The notes: a model not told the origin generated them from the sequence alone. Counted from the stretch's first letter, positions 15,983-23,861 are shown. The stretch is DNA of 35,476 bases from an uncultured Bacilli bacterium (GCA_947623925.1 CANQID010000002.1:89823-125298), one strand, 5' to 3'. Made by a program: numbers and translations.

Positions 15983-16489
15983 TTAATTTTCTTTTTTTTC
16001 AAATCTAATTAAAGAAATAACTCCAGATATTATTTCCATACCATTACCAATAATTGAAACATATGCTTTAACTTTATAATTATAGTATATCCAAATAAAA
16101 GCACAGACTAAAAATACAATTCTACACCATTTTGTGTCTTTCATCCAAGAAGATAATGTATAAAAAAGAGTTATGATAATTGGAATTATAGATATTACAT
16201 TATCAAATGTTATAATACCAAGAAATAATGTTAATAACAAAAAAAATATAAGCCATAATTTAGGAATCTCTTCATTATTTTTTCTTTTATTATAAAATAA
16301 TAAACATCTAAGAGATGATGATAAATTCATTGCAACAGCAGGAAAAGCATTAAGTAAAAAGTATTCTACTCCATACATAAGATTAGCTAAAAATTGAAAA
16401 AATAATATTTTATTTTGACTTTTGTGTTGTACACTGTATGTCCATATAATTATTGCACAAAATCCAATTATTTGAGCAAGAAAAACCAT
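15983..16489 (-). CDS. YgjV-family inner membrane protein
   Basis: Start placed at the second ATG (16489, MVFLAQIIGF, 168 aa), because AGGAGG lies six bases before it and abuts the first ATG. About six short hydrophobic segments. The family pattern is clear: AQIIGFCAIIIWTYSVQHKSQ at the N terminus (about 5-25), then FLANLMYGVEYFLL, and a final VSIIGNGMEIISGVISLIR. YgjV (PF10688) proteins are small membrane proteins of unknown function. Probably first gene of a two-gene minus-strand unit, divergent from the glycosidase gene. Confidence 0.75.
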   Translation of the reverse strand: MVFLAQIIGFCAIIIWTYSVQHKSQNKILFFQFLANLMYGVEYFLLNAFPAVAMNLSSSLRCLLFYNKRKNNEEIPKLWLIFFLLLTLFLGIITFDNVISIIPIIITLFYTLSSWMKDTKWCRIVFLVCAFIWIYYNYKVKAYVSIIGNGMEIISGVISLIRFEKKEN

Positions 16490-16623
16490 ATGCATCCTCC
16501 TATACTATAATTTATAATATCATATATTTATAAAAAATAAAATTTTTTTATTTATAGATGATATAATTTAATTATAGTAGTAGAATATAAAATGTAGAAA
16601 TAATTATAGTAAAAAGTAATTTT

Positions 16624-16654
16624 TTGACTTAAATTTAAATTTAATGAATATAAT
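16624..16654 (+). promoter_or_regulatory. Promoter candidate for the glycosidase gene
   Basis: TTGACT (16624-16629), 19-base spacer, TATAAT (16649-16654), 15 bases before the start codon. The long spacer lowers confidence. Confidence 0.4.
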
Positions 16655-16669
16655 TTAACAGGTGATGTT

Positions 16670-18040
16670 ATGAATAAAAAATTTATGGTTTCTTGCAGCA
16701 TATTTTTTATAGCTATTTTAATAGGTGTAATATCTATATTATCATTTAAATCTAAAGAAAATATTGAAACGAATATATTAGAAGGAACTGTTTTATCAAT
16801 AAGCAATGACAAAATTACAGTCCAAGATGAAAATGATGTTATTTATAGTTTTTATATGCAAAATCCAGAATTAAATATTGGGGATAGACTTGTAATAGAA
16901 TATACAGGTTTGTTAGATAAAAGTAAAAGTGTACAAAATAATAATATAATTAATTATAAAACTGTTGATCCAGAAAAAGATGAAAATGGAATTCCAAAAG
17001 ATTTTCTAGATGATGGTATATTTAAAGATTATTATGTTTTAGCTTATCGTGATTTACAAAAACTTTCTTTAGAAGAAAAAATAGGTCAAGTATTATTAGT
17101 TAGATATCCAGAAGATAATGCAGTAGACAAATTACAAAAAAATAAATTTGGAGGATATATATTTTTTGAAAAAGACTTTAAAAATTTAACTAAAAATCAA
17201 GTTCAAGATAGAATGAAAACACTTCAGAAAAATGCTAATATACCATTACTTACTGCAGTTGATGAAGAGGGTGGAAGTGTAGTAAGAGTTAGTAGTAATC
17301 CTAACCTTGTAGATGAAAAATTTAAATCACCTAGTGAGTTATATAAAGAAGGTGGGTTTGAAGCTATAAAAAATGACACTATTAAAAAAAGTGAAGTTCT
17401 ACAAAATTTAGGACTTAATGTTAATTTAGCGCCTGTTGTAGATGTATCGACAGACCCAGAAGATTATATGTATAAAAGAGCATTAGGAGAAGATACTGCA
17501 TTAACTTCAACTTATGCAAGTACTGTTATAAATGCAAGTAAAAAAACAGATGTATCATATGTTCTAAAACATTTTCCAGGGTATGGAAATAATAAAGATA
17601 CACATACAGAAACTGTTACTGATATAAGAAGTTATGAAGATATACAAAAAAATGATTTGCCTCCATTTGAAGCGGGAATTCAAGCAGGAGCAGAAGCAGT
17701 ATTAGTAAGTCATAATATTGTAAAAAATATTGATCCAGATAATCCTGCTTCACTTTCATCAAATATTCATAATATACTTAGAAATGAACTTGAGTTTACA
17801 GGAGTAATTATAACGGATGATTTAAATATGGGTGCAGTTGAAAACATAGATAATGCTACTGTAAAGGCACTACTTGCAGGAAATGATTTAATTATTACTT
17901 CTGATTATGAAAAGAGTATAGATGAAATTAAAGAAGCACTTAAAAATAAAACAATTAATGAAAGTGTATTAGATAAAAAAGTATTTAAAATACTTGCTTG
18001 GAAGCATTATAAAGGATTAATGTTAGATAAATACAAATAG
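16670..18040 (+). CDS. Glycoside hydrolase family 3, NagZ-like beta-N-acetylglucosaminidase
   Basis: 456 residues. An N-terminal hydrophobic helix (about 4-25) exports or anchors it outside the membrane. A small beta domain follows (about 35-90; GTVLSISNDKITVQDENDVI... GDRLVIEY), then a linker and the GH3 barrel from about residue 125: SLEEKIGQVLLVRYP, DEEGGSVVRVS, the NagZ-type motif KHFPGYGNNKDTHTET (about 301-316; the His of the mobile loop fits H313), and VIITDDLNMGAV with the Asp that acts as nucleophile (about 379-390). Such enzymes remove N-acetylglucosamine from peptidoglycan fragments during wall turnover. GGTGAT precedes the ATG. Monocistronic between divergent genes and a terminator. 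Confidence 0.9.
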   Translation: MNKKFMVSCSIFFIAILIGVISILSFKSKENIETNILEGTVLSISNDKITVQDENDVIYSFYMQNPELNIGDRLVIEYTGLLDKSKSVQNNNIINYKTVDPEKDENGIPKDFLDDGIFKDYYVLAYRDLQKLSLEEKIGQVLLVRYPEDNAVDKLQKNKFGGYIFFEKDFKNLTKNQVQDRMKTLQKNANIPLLTAVDEEGGSVVRVSSNPNLVDEKFKSPSELYKEGGFEAIKNDTIKKSEVLQNLGLNVNLAPVVDVSTDPEDYMYKRALGEDTALTSTYASTVINASKKTDVSYVLKHFPGYGNNKDTHTETVTDIRSYEDIQKNDLPPFEAGIQAGAEAVLVSHNIVKNIDPDNPASLSSNIHNILRNELEFTGVIITDDLNMGAVENIDNATVKALLAGNDLIITSDYEKSIDEIKEALKNKTINESVLDKKVFKILAWKHYKGLMLDKYK

Positions 18041-18063
18041 AATCTATATTTTAGATTCTTTTT
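18039..18063 (+). terminator. Terminator after the glycosidase gene
   Basis: AGAATCTA / TAGATTCT (18039-18046 with 18052-18059) followed by TTTT; begins in the stop codon. Confidence 0.75.
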
Positions 18064-18125
18064 ATTGTAAAAAAAATGCATAAATGTTATTATAATTAAA
18101 ACGATATTTATGGAAAGTGATATTT

Positions 18126-19028
18126 GTGAAAAATAATATAAATAATTTCTTATTAGAACAGTTAAAAAAACAATATAGTACCAGTGATATAAATAAAATA
18201 TTAGATGGTTATTCTAAAAAAAAATTTATGACATTTAGAGTTAATACATTAAAATCAACTAAAGAAGAAGTTTTAAAAGTATTAAAAGAAAAAGACTATA
18301 ATATAAAAGAAGTGAGTTGGAATTTGAACGCTTTTGTTGTTTTAAATAAAACAGAAGAAGATATTAGAAAATTAGATATATATGATAAAGGTTATATTTA
18401 TTTGCAAAGCCTTTCTTCTATGTTGCCTGTAATGATTTTAAACCCAAAAGAAAAAGAACACATTTTAGATATGACTGCTTCCCCAGGCTCTAAAACAACG
18501 CAAATAGCTATGCAAACAAAAAATAAAGCATGTATAACTGCAATAGAAAAAAATAAAATAAGAAGCGATAGACTTAAATATAATTTAGAAAAACAAGGTG
18601 TTACTTGTTGTACTGTTATGAATATAGATTCAAGAAACTTGGATACTTTATTTTCATTTGATAAAATTTTATTAGATGCACCATGTAGTGGTAGTGGAAC
18701 TTTATCTATAAATAATTTAAAACAAAATGAAATGTTTACAAAAGATAGAATTGAAAAAATAAAATCTGTTCAAATTTCTTTGTTAAAAAAAGCATTGTCA
18801 ATTTTAAAACCAAATCAAAAAATGGTGTATTCTACTTGTTCTATTTTATCTTTTGAAAATGAAGAAGTAATAAATGAAGTGATGAAAGAATTTTCTATTA
18901 AAATTATTCCTATAAAGATAGATAGTACTATTCCATTATTGCCAACAAAAATAAATGGTACAGTTTGTGTTTGTCCTAATGAATTTTTTGAAGGATTTTT
19001 TATATCTTTAATAGAAAAGGTAAGGTAA
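18126..19028 (+). CDS. RsmB/RsmF-type RNA m5C methyltransferase
   Basis: GTG start at 18126 (300 aa) chosen because AAGTGAT lies just upstream; an in-frame GTG at 18117 is part of that site. Visible features: N-terminal FMTFRVNTLKS (about 36-46), SAM-binding motif I DMTASPGSKTTQIA, motif IV DAPCSGSGTL with the catalytic-cycle Cys (about 186-195), and motif VI YSTCSI with the nucleophilic Cys (about 238-243). These define the Nop2/NSUN/RsmF family, which methylates cytosines in rRNA or tRNA using S-adenosylmethionine. The protein is short and lacks the C-terminal RNA-binding extension of RsmF, so the target cytosine cannot be given. Confidence 0.88.
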   Translation: MKNNINNFLLEQLKKQYSTSDINKILDGYSKKKFMTFRVNTLKSTKEEVLKVLKEKDYNIKEVSWNLNAFVVLNKTEEDIRKLDIYDKGYIYLQSLSSMLPVMILNPKEKEHILDMTASPGSKTTQIAMQTKNKACITAIEKNKIRSDRLKYNLEKQGVTCCTVMNIDSRNLDTLFSFDKILLDAPCSGSGTLSINNLKQNEMFTKDRIEKIKSVQISLLKKALSILKPNQKMVYSTCSILSFENEEVINEVMKEFSIKIIPIKIDSTIPLLPTKINGTVCVCPNEFFEGFFISLIEKVR

Positions 19029-19055
19029 TATTTTAAAAAATCTTATCTTTTTTAA
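19015..19055 (+). terminator. Terminator after the methyltransferase gene
   Basis: AAAAGGTAAG (19015-19024) pairs with CTTATCTTTT (19042-19051, one G-T), followed by T residues; the left arm is coding sequence. Confidence 0.65.
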
Positions 19056-19058
19056 TGT

Positions 19059-19086
19059 TGTAAAACTAAGAGATTTATATTATAAT
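19059..19086 (+). promoter_or_regulatory. Promoter of the ybeY-recO gene cluster
   Basis: TTGTAA (19059-19064), 16-base spacer, TATAAT (19081-19086), 17 bases before the ybeY start. Confidence 0.6.
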
Positions 19087-19103
19087 TAAAAAGAGATGAT
19101 TAG

Positions 19104-19559
19104 ATGAGAAATATAGGCATTTTTAATGAAACAAATCAAAAAATAGAAAATTTAAATATTTTAGAGCCTTTACTTATTTATGCATTAGATTTTGAAAATG
19201 TTGATAATCTAGAATTTAATGTAATAATAGTAGATAATGAAAAAATACATGAAATAAATAAAACATATAGAGGTGTAGATAGACCAACTGATGTTATTTC
19301 ATTTGCATTAGAAGATTTTAAAGATATAACATATGAAAATAATTATAGAGTTTTAGGTGATATATATATATCAATTGATAAAGTAAAAGAACAAGCAAAA
19401 GAATATGGTCATAGTGAAAAAAGAGAACTTGCTTTTTTAGCAGTGCATGGTCTTTTACATTTGTTAGGTTATGATCATATGGAAAAAGAAGATGAGAAAA
19501 TAATGTTTGAAAAACAGGAGAAAATATTAAATGGATATGGAATTAAGAAAGAAGACTAA
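19104..19559 (+). CDS. ybeY: Endoribonuclease YbeY (rRNA maturation factor)
   Basis: 151 residues, normal length. The zinc-binding signature HGLLHLLGYDH (about 114-124) has the three histidines of HGxLHLxGYDH. Also conserved are TYRGVDRPTDVISFAL (about 54-69) and LGDIYIS. YbeY is a metal-dependent RNase used in 16S rRNA 3'-end processing and ribosome quality control. First gene of the cluster ybeY-dgkA-cdd-era-yqzL, which matches Bacillus order; its 3' end overlaps dgkA by 29 bases. Confidence 0.95.
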   Translation: MRNIGIFNETNQKIENLNILEPLLIYALDFENVDNLEFNVIIVDNEKIHEINKTYRGVDRPTDVISFALEDFKDITYENNYRVLGDIYISIDKVKEQAKEYGHSEKRELAFLAVHGLLHLLGYDHMEKEDEKIMFEKQEKILNGYGIKKED

Positions 19560-19926
19560 AAAAAGAGGCTTAAAAAGGTTTATAAATAGTTTTAAATATT
19601 CTATAGAAGGTATTATTTACGCTTTTAAAAAAGAACAAAATATGACAGTACATGTAATTGTATGTATTACTGTAATAGCATTAGGTATTTTACTTAAAAT
19701 AAGTTATTTTGAATGGTTGATTTGTTTTATATTATTTGGACTTGTCATTGCAACAGAATTAATAAACACATCTATTGAAGCATTGGTAGATTTAGTTAGC
19801 CCTAAATATCATCCACTAGCTAAAATAGCAAAAGATACAGCAGCAGGTGCAGTATTGGTTTTCGCACTTGTTGCGTTAATTTCAGGAATAATGATATTTT
19901 TACCTAAAATATTAAATTTTTTATAG
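19531..19926 (+). CDS. dgkA: Diacylglycerol/undecaprenol kinase family protein
   Basis: 131 residues with an N-terminal amphipathic basic stretch, three transmembrane helices, and the DgkA signature ATELINTSIEALVDLVSP followed by HPLAKIAKDTAAGAVLV (about 73-106), which carries the catalytic Glu and metal-binding residues. In Gram-positive bacteria this family phosphorylates undecaprenol, recycling the lipid carrier for wall synthesis. The start at 19531 is supported by GGAG ten bases upstream; an ATG at 19537 is a less likely alternative. Overlaps ybeY by 29 bases. Confidence 0.93.
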   Translation: MDMELRKKTKKRGLKRFINSFKYSIEGIIYAFKKEQNMTVHVIVCITVIALGILLKISYFEWLICFILFGLVIATELINTSIEALVDLVSPKYHPLAKIAKDTAAGAVLVFALVALISGIMIFLPKILNFL

Positions 19927-19935
19927 GAGGATAAA

Positions 19936-20322
19936 ATGAAAGAAAAATTATTAAAATTATTAAATAATTCATATAGTCCATATTCTAATTTTAAAGTTTC
20001 ATCTATTGTAGTAATGAAAGATGGAAAAGAATTTACAGGAGTTAATGTAGAAAACTCATCATATGGCGCTGCTATATGTGCAGAAAGAAATGCAATAACA
20101 ACTGCTATTTCAAATGGATACAAAAAAAATGATTTTGAAAAATTATATGTAATGTGTGATAGTGAAAAGGTAAGTACTTGTTGTTTTTTATGTAGGCAAT
20201 TTATAGTAGAATTGTTTGAAAAAGATAAGAAAATAGTATGTATGAGCAATAATGGAGATGTAAAAGAGTTTACAGTAGAAGAGTTATGTCCATATCCATT
20301 TACTGAGGAAGATTTAAAATGA
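19936..20322 (+). CDS. cdd: Cytidine deaminase
   Basis: 128 residues, normal for the tetrameric class. Zinc ligands are visible in CAERNAI (about residue 53, with the catalytic Glu two residues on) and in CCFLCRQF (CxxC about 86-89; the usual preceding Pro is replaced by Cys). YSPYSNFKVS and NVENSSYGAAICAERNA are family landmarks. It converts cytidine and deoxycytidine to uridine forms in pyrimidine salvage. AGGAGG precedes the ATG; it overlaps era by four bases (ATGA). Confidence 0.96.
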   Translation: MKEKLLKLLNNSYSPYSNFKVSSIVVMKDGKEFTGVNVENSSYGAAICAERNAITTAISNGYKKNDFEKLYVMCDSEKVSTCCFLCRQFIVELFEKDKKIVCMSNNGDVKEFTVEELCPYPFTEEDLK

Positions 20323-21206
20323 AAAGTGGTTTTGTAGCGCTCATTGGAAGACCAAATGTAGGCAAATCGACACTTATAAATAGTATTATAGGTAAAAAAG
20401 TTGCAATTACATCAAATAAACCTCAAACTACTAGAAATATAATACAAGGAATATATAATGATTCAGAGTCACAAATAGTGTTTGTTGATACACCAGGAAT
20501 ACATAAACCAACACATAAACTAGGAAGAGTTCTTAACAAGCAAGCATATTATAGTATAAGTGATGTTGATGTAATTCTTTTTTTAGTTGATGGCAGCCAA
20601 TCTTTAGGTAGTGGGGATAAGTATATAATAGAAAAATTTAAAGAAGAAAATAAACCAGTTATATTAGTTATTAATAAAATAGATAAATTGACTAAAGAAC
20701 AAATTTTATTAAAAATAACTGAATATAAAGATTTATATGATTTCAGTGAAATCATACCACTTTCTGCATTAAAAAAAGATAACTTAAAAACATTAATAGA
20801 AGTATTGAAAAAATATTTAAAAGATAATATTAAATATTTTGAGGATGATATGATTTCAAATAAACCACTATCTTTTATGATAGCAGAAATAGTAAGAGAA
20901 AAAATTTTTAATTTAACTGAACAAGAAGTACCACATTCAATTACTTGTATAACAGAAAGCATTAAGTCAAGTAAAGAAAGTTCAAATATTAATGTTGCAA
21001 TTATAGTAGATAGAGATTCTCTTAAAAAAATAATAATAGGTAAGCAAGGAAGCAAAATAAAAGAAATAGGTATGTCTTCAAGAAAAGAAATAGAACAATT
21101 AATAGGTAAAAGAGTTTATTTAGAATTATTTGTAAAAACTATTAAAAAATGGAGAGATAGAGAAAAGTATTTAAGTGAATTTGGTTATAATGATTTTGAA
21201 GAATGA
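20319..21206 (+). CDS. era: GTPase Era
   Basis: 295 residues. G domain with G1 GRPNVGKST (about 10-18), G2 region KPQTTRN, G3 DTPGIHKP (about 57-64), G4 NKID (about 119-122) and G5 SALK. A C-terminal KH domain follows, with IIVDRDSLKKIIIGKQGSK-type sequence near residues 228-246. Era binds the 3' end of 16S rRNA and assists 30S assembly, which fits its neighbour ybeY. Start overlaps cdd (ATGA). Confidence 0.97.
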   Translation: MKSGFVALIGRPNVGKSTLINSIIGKKVAITSNKPQTTRNIIQGIYNDSESQIVFVDTPGIHKPTHKLGRVLNKQAYYSISDVDVILFLVDGSQSLGSGDKYIIEKFKEENKPVILVINKIDKLTKEQILLKITEYKDLYDFSEIIPLSALKKDNLKTLIEVLKKYLKDNIKYFEDDMISNKPLSFMIAEIVREKIFNLTEQEVPHSITCITESIKSSKESSNINVAIIVDRDSLKKIIIGKQGSKIKEIGMSSRKEIEQLIGKRVYLELFVKTIKKWRDREKYLSEFGYNDFEE

Positions 21207-21220
21207 ATAATTTTGTAAAT

Positions 21221-21254
21221 TAATAACCACTATATATTAGAAAGGTGGTTATTA
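21221..21254 (+). promoter_or_regulatory. Hairpin covering the yqzL ribosome-binding site
   Basis: TAATAACCAC (21221-21230) is fully complementary to GTGGTTATTA (21245-21254). The right arm contains most of the Shine-Dalgarno AAAGGTGG (21241-21248) and the A of the ATG. No T run follows, so it is not a terminator; it would hide the yqzL start in the transcript unless opened. Confidence 0.7.
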
Positions 21255-21364
21255 TGAATAAACAATTATTATGGGATTTATTTAAAAAAACTGGAAAAAT
21301 TGAATATTATATAAAATATAAAAAAATGGAAAGTGATAATAATGAAACAAGGAGACAAATATAG
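21254..21364 (+). CDS. yqzL: YqzL-like small protein
   Basis: A 36-residue ORF between era and recO, exactly where Bacillus has yqzL. It reads MNKQLLWDLFKKTGKIEYYI then KYKKMESDNNETRRQI. The W-x-x-F-x-x-TG-x-I-x-x-Y core is what I associate with YqzL. Function unknown. AAAGGTGG lies six bases before the ATG but in a hairpin. Its 3' end overlaps the DUF1653 gene by 23 bases. Confidence 0.75.
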   Translation: MNKQLLWDLFKKTGKIEYYIKYKKMESDNNETRRQI

Positions 21365-21551
21365 ACATTTTAAAGGAAAAATTGTAGAAATTATTTGTGT
21401 TGCTCATGATAGTGAAACTTTAGAAGATATGGTAGTTTATAAAGAAAATGATGGTAAATGTTGGGTTAGACCATATAAAATGTTTACATCGCTTGTAGAC
21501 AAAGAAAAATATCCTGAAGTAAAACAAAAATATCGTTTTGAGAAGGTGTAA
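21342..21551 (+). CDS. DUF1653 protein
   Basis: Start placed at ATG 21342 (69 aa, MKQGDKYRHFKG) with AAGTGAT upstream. The DUF1653 pattern is intact: GDKYRHFKGKIVEIICVAHD, then MVVYKENDGKCWVRPYKMF, ending near YRFEKV. These small beta proteins occur widely in bacteria without known function. It overlaps the yqzL-like gene by 23 bases and stands two bases before recO; its presence inside the era-recO interval is not the Bacillus arrangement. Confidence 0.88.
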   Translation: MKQGDKYRHFKGKIVEIICVAHDSETLEDMVVYKENDGKCWVRPYKMFTSLVDKEKYPEVKQKYRFEKV

Positions 21552-21553
21552 AT

Positions 21554-22282
21554 ATGATAGAGAAAGTAGAAGGAATTGTATTAAATGAAAAAGCTTATGG
21601 TGAAACTAGTAAAATAATAAATATAATAACAAAAGAACATGGAATTATAGGAGTTATTGCTAAAGGAGCTAGGACATTAAAAAGTGAATTTAGAACTACA
21701 ACAACCAAACTCTGTTATGGATATTTTAATATAGTATATAAAGAGTCAAAACTTTCTACTTTAATGAATGTTGATATAATTAATCCTTTTAAAAATATAG
21801 TAAAAGATATTGAAAAAATAAGTTATGCAAGTTTTATATTAGAACTTACAGAACAAGTAATAAAACAAACTAATAAAAATGTATTTGATATAATGATATC
21901 AAGTATAAATAAAATTAATGACGGATATGATCCACTTGTAATTTTAAATATAGTTGAACTTAAGTATTTAGATTATTTAGGAGTTATGCCTATATTGGAT
22001 AGATGTAGTGTTTGTGGAAGTACTAATAATATAATAACATTATCAAGTAATAAAGGTGGATACATTTGCAAAAATTGTCATACAAATGAAAAAATAATAA
22101 GTGAAAAGTCTATAAAATTAATTAGAATGTTTTATTATGTAGATATTTCTAAAATAACAAAATTAGAAATAAGTGATCTAACTAAAAACGAAATAAATGA
22201 ATTTTTAGATATATATTATGATATGTATACAGGGTTGTATTTAAAAAGTAAATTGTTTTTAAAAAATTTAGAAAAAGTGTAG
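21554..22282 (+). CDS. recO: DNA repair protein RecO
   Basis: 242 residues. N-terminal OB-fold (EGIVLNEKAYGETSKIINII, then GIIGVIAKGARTLKSEFR, about 6-50), helical middle, and a zinc finger CSVCGS...CKNCH (about 152-176). RecO loads RecA onto SSB-coated DNA together with RecR in gap repair. Gene order era-yqzL-recO is that of Bacillus. AAGGTG precedes the ATG. Confidence 0.95.
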   Translation: MIEKVEGIVLNEKAYGETSKIINIITKEHGIIGVIAKGARTLKSEFRTTTTKLCYGYFNIVYKESKLSTLMNVDIINPFKNIVKDIEKISYASFILELTEQVIKQTNKNVFDIMISSINKINDGYDPLVILNIVELKYLDYLGVMPILDRCSVCGSTNNIITLSSNKGGYICKNCHTNEKIISEKSIKLIRMFYYVDISKITKLEISDLTKNEINEFLDIYYDMYTGLYLKSKLFLKNLEKV

Positions 22283-22290
22283 GTGCAAGT

Positions 22291-22734
22291 ATGTTTAACA
22301 ATTATAAATTAGTTTTAGTGCCAATATTAACTTTAATGTTGTGTCAATTATTAAAATTTATTATAGAATCAATAAAGACCAAAAAATTAAGATGGGGAAG
22401 ATTATTTAATGGTAGTGGTGGAATGCCAAGTAGTCATACATCATTTGCTACATCTCTTACAACGATAATGGGATTACAATATGGATTTGATTCACCTTTT
22501 TTTGCTATTCCACTTGTATTTACTTTGATAGTTGCTTATGATTCTATGGGACTTAGAATGGAAAGTGGAAGGCAAGCATCTGCTATTAATTTAATAATAG
22601 ATGGATTATTTGAAAATAATATAAAATTAAATTTGAAAAAATTAAAAGAGGAATTAGGCCATCATCCACTTGAAGTTGTATGTGGTTTTATCTTTGGTAT
22701 TATAAGTGCAATTATTTTAAATATTATATTTTAA
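22291..22734 (+). CDS. DUF212 / divergent PAP2-family membrane protein (YuiD-like)
   Basis: 147 residues with about four hydrophobic helices. Family residues: GGMPSSHTSFATSLTTIMG (about 46-64; the PSSH of PAP2 phosphatases), VAYDSMGLRMESGRQA (about 85-100), and ELGHHPLEVVCGFIFG near the C terminus. Members are thought to be phosphatase-like but are uncharacterised. Eight bases after recO, so likely the end of the same operon. Confidence 0.9.
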   Translation: MFNNYKLVLVPILTLMLCQLLKFIIESIKTKKLRWGRLFNGSGGMPSSHTSFATSLTTIMGLQYGFDSPFFAIPLVFTLIVAYDSMGLRMESGRQASAINLIIDGLFENNIKLNLKKLKEELGHHPLEVVCGFIFGIISAIILNIIF

Positions 22735-22770
22735 ATGTGGCAAATAACATATTCAATTATAAATTACCCT

Positions 22771-22779
22771 CATATTATA
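22771..22779 (+). promoter_or_regulatory. Possible sporulation-sigma -10 element before the coat gene
   Basis: CATATTATA fits the CATANNNTA -10 shared by SigE and SigK. I see no convincing -35 at the right distance, so this is suggestive only; it suits the spore-coat gene 24 bases downstream. Confidence 0.35.
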
Positions 22780-22802
22780 AACTAGATAAGGGGGATAAAA
22801 TT

Positions 22803-23081
22803 ATGTTATTTAATAAAAACTGTGGATGCAATCGTCAAGGTGGATTTGGTATGAATATGAATAATGGATGTTGCCAACCACAAATGGAAGGACCTGTAAT
22901 GGAACCAACTATAACAAAATGTGTAGAAAAAGAATTCTATCACGAAGTTCCACATTGCTGTCCTATACATACTCATGTAATAAATAAACACATCTATACT
23001 CATACTTATACACCACAATATACTTGTAGTGAAGAAGATGTAGTAATTAACAATGATTGTGGTAGCTGCAATAAATTTTAA
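22803..23081 (+). CDS. CotD-like spore coat protein
   Basis: 92 residues, start at ATG 22803 after AAGGGGGAT. Rich in Cys, His, Asn and Gly. The centre has the CotD layout: MEGPVMEPTITKCVEKEFYH, then PHCCPIHTHVINKHIYTHTY (about 50-69), a His-rich core that in inner coat protein D precedes a short acidic tail. Here the tail ends DCGSCNKF. Such proteins are laid on the spore by the mother cell and cross-linked. Together with yqfCD it argues that the organism makes endospores. Followed by a strong terminator that is repeated downstream of mazF. Confidence 0.75.
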   Translation: MLFNKNCGCNRQGGFGMNMNNGCCQPQMEGPVMEPTITKCVEKEFYHEVPHCCPIHTHVINKHIYTHTYTPQYTCSEEDVVINNDCGSCNKF

Positions 23082-23136
23082 AAAATATTTATAAATATCT
23101 ATGACTATTGACAAATATTTGTTGATGGTCTTTTTT
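23070..23136 (+). repeat. Direct repeat copy 1, including the terminator of the CotD-like gene
   Basis: Holds a 17-base block (AATAAATTTTAAAAAAT, 23070-23086, the last cotD-like codons and stop) and a 37-base block (23100-23136) that both recur at 23862-23878 and 23882-23918 without mismatch. The second block is a near-perfect 14-bp hairpin (GACTATTGACAAA folding on TTTGTTGATGGTC with G-T pairs) followed by six T: a rho-independent terminator. Confidence 0.9.
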
Positions 23137-23175
23137 ATAATTAAAATTAAAAATGAATTATTTATTCATAATCAA

Positions 23176-23204
23176 TTGACATATGTTTAAACATTGTATA
23201 TACT
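23176..23204 (+). promoter_or_regulatory. Promoter of the mazEF-like operon
   Basis: TTGACA (23176-23181), 17-base spacer, TATACT (23199-23204): near-consensus. A palindromic TATGTTTAAACATTGTATA lies in the spacer and could be the antitoxin operator (TGTTTAAACA is an exact palindrome, 23184-23193). Confidence 0.75.
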
Positions 23205-23226
23205 ATAAATGAATGGAGCTGATAAT

Positions 23227-23469
23227 ATGGAAGCTAGACTTCAGAAATGGGGAAATTCAGATGGAATAAGAATTCCTAGTAGCATTTTAAAATCTTTAAA
23301 TATTAAGACTAATGACATATTAAATATAGAAAAAGTGGATGATAAAATAGTTATTAGTATACCTAAAAAAAAGAAAATATCATTAGAGGATAGATTTAAA
23401 AAATATAATGGAGAAAATTTAGCTAAAGATTTTTCTTGGGATGAAAGTGTAGGAAAAGAAATATGGTAA
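23227..23469 (+). CDS. mazE: MazE-like antitoxin (AbrB/SpoVT fold)
   Basis: Start placed at ATG 23227 (80 aa) after GGAGCT; an upstream in-frame ATG at 23209 overlaps that site. N-terminal swapped-hairpin DNA-binding domain reads MEARLQKWGNSDGIRIPSSI (residues 1-20), the MazE signature QKWGNSxGIRIP. The acidic, flexible tail (about 50-80) with LAKDFSWDESVGKEIW would wrap the toxin. It is expected to neutralise MazF and to repress its own promoter. Overlaps mazF by seven bases. Confidence 0.92.
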   Translation: MEARLQKWGNSDGIRIPSSILKSLNIKTNDILNIEKVDDKIVISIPKKKKISLEDRFKKYNGENLAKDFSWDESVGKEIW

Positions 23470-23801
23470 AAAAATATATACCAGAACAAGGTGATATTGT
23501 TTTTTTAAATCTTAATCCTATAAAAGGGCATGAACAATCAGGAATTAGACCAGCAGTTGTAATTAGTAATAATACTTTTAATAAAAATACAAAAATGGTT
23601 ATTGTGTGTCCAATTACATCTAATGATAAAGATTTTCCAACACATTATAAATTAGAAGATACTAAAAATATACATGGTTCAGTTTTATGTGAACATATTA
23701 GAAGTATAGATTATGAAATAAGAAAATTAAAATTTGTGGAAAAATTAAGTGATAACGATTTAATAAGTATAGTTACATTATTAAATGCTTGTATTGAGTG
23801 A
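23463..23801 (+). CDS. mazF: MazF-like endoribonuclease toxin
   Basis: 112 residues, normal. MazF/PemK landmarks: PEQGDIVFLNLNPIKGHEQ (about 7-25), SGIRPAVVISN (about 26-36), MVIVCPITSN (about 44-53) and the HGSVLCEHIRSID segment (about 71-83; Thr is usual in place of Cys before EH/DQ). MazF toxins cut mRNA or tRNA at short sequence motifs; the target cannot be predicted. ATG lies inside the last mazE codons. The module sits between two copies of one terminator, suggesting recent arrival. Confidence 0.93.
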   Translation: MVKKYIPEQGDIVFLNLNPIKGHEQSGIRPAVVISNNTFNKNTKMVIVCPITSNDKDFPTHYKLEDTKNIHGSVLCEHIRSIDYEIRKLKFVEKLSDNDLISIVTLLNACIE

Positions 23802-23861
23802 TAAATTTCAAATAATATTTAAATAAATGAAATTAATAATAGTAATATGCTAGTTGAACAA

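Noticed and set aside
16552-16812. Minus-strand open frame overlapping the 5' end of the glycosidase gene
   Set aside because: It overlaps a clear gene in antisense, has no ribosome-binding site and no motif.
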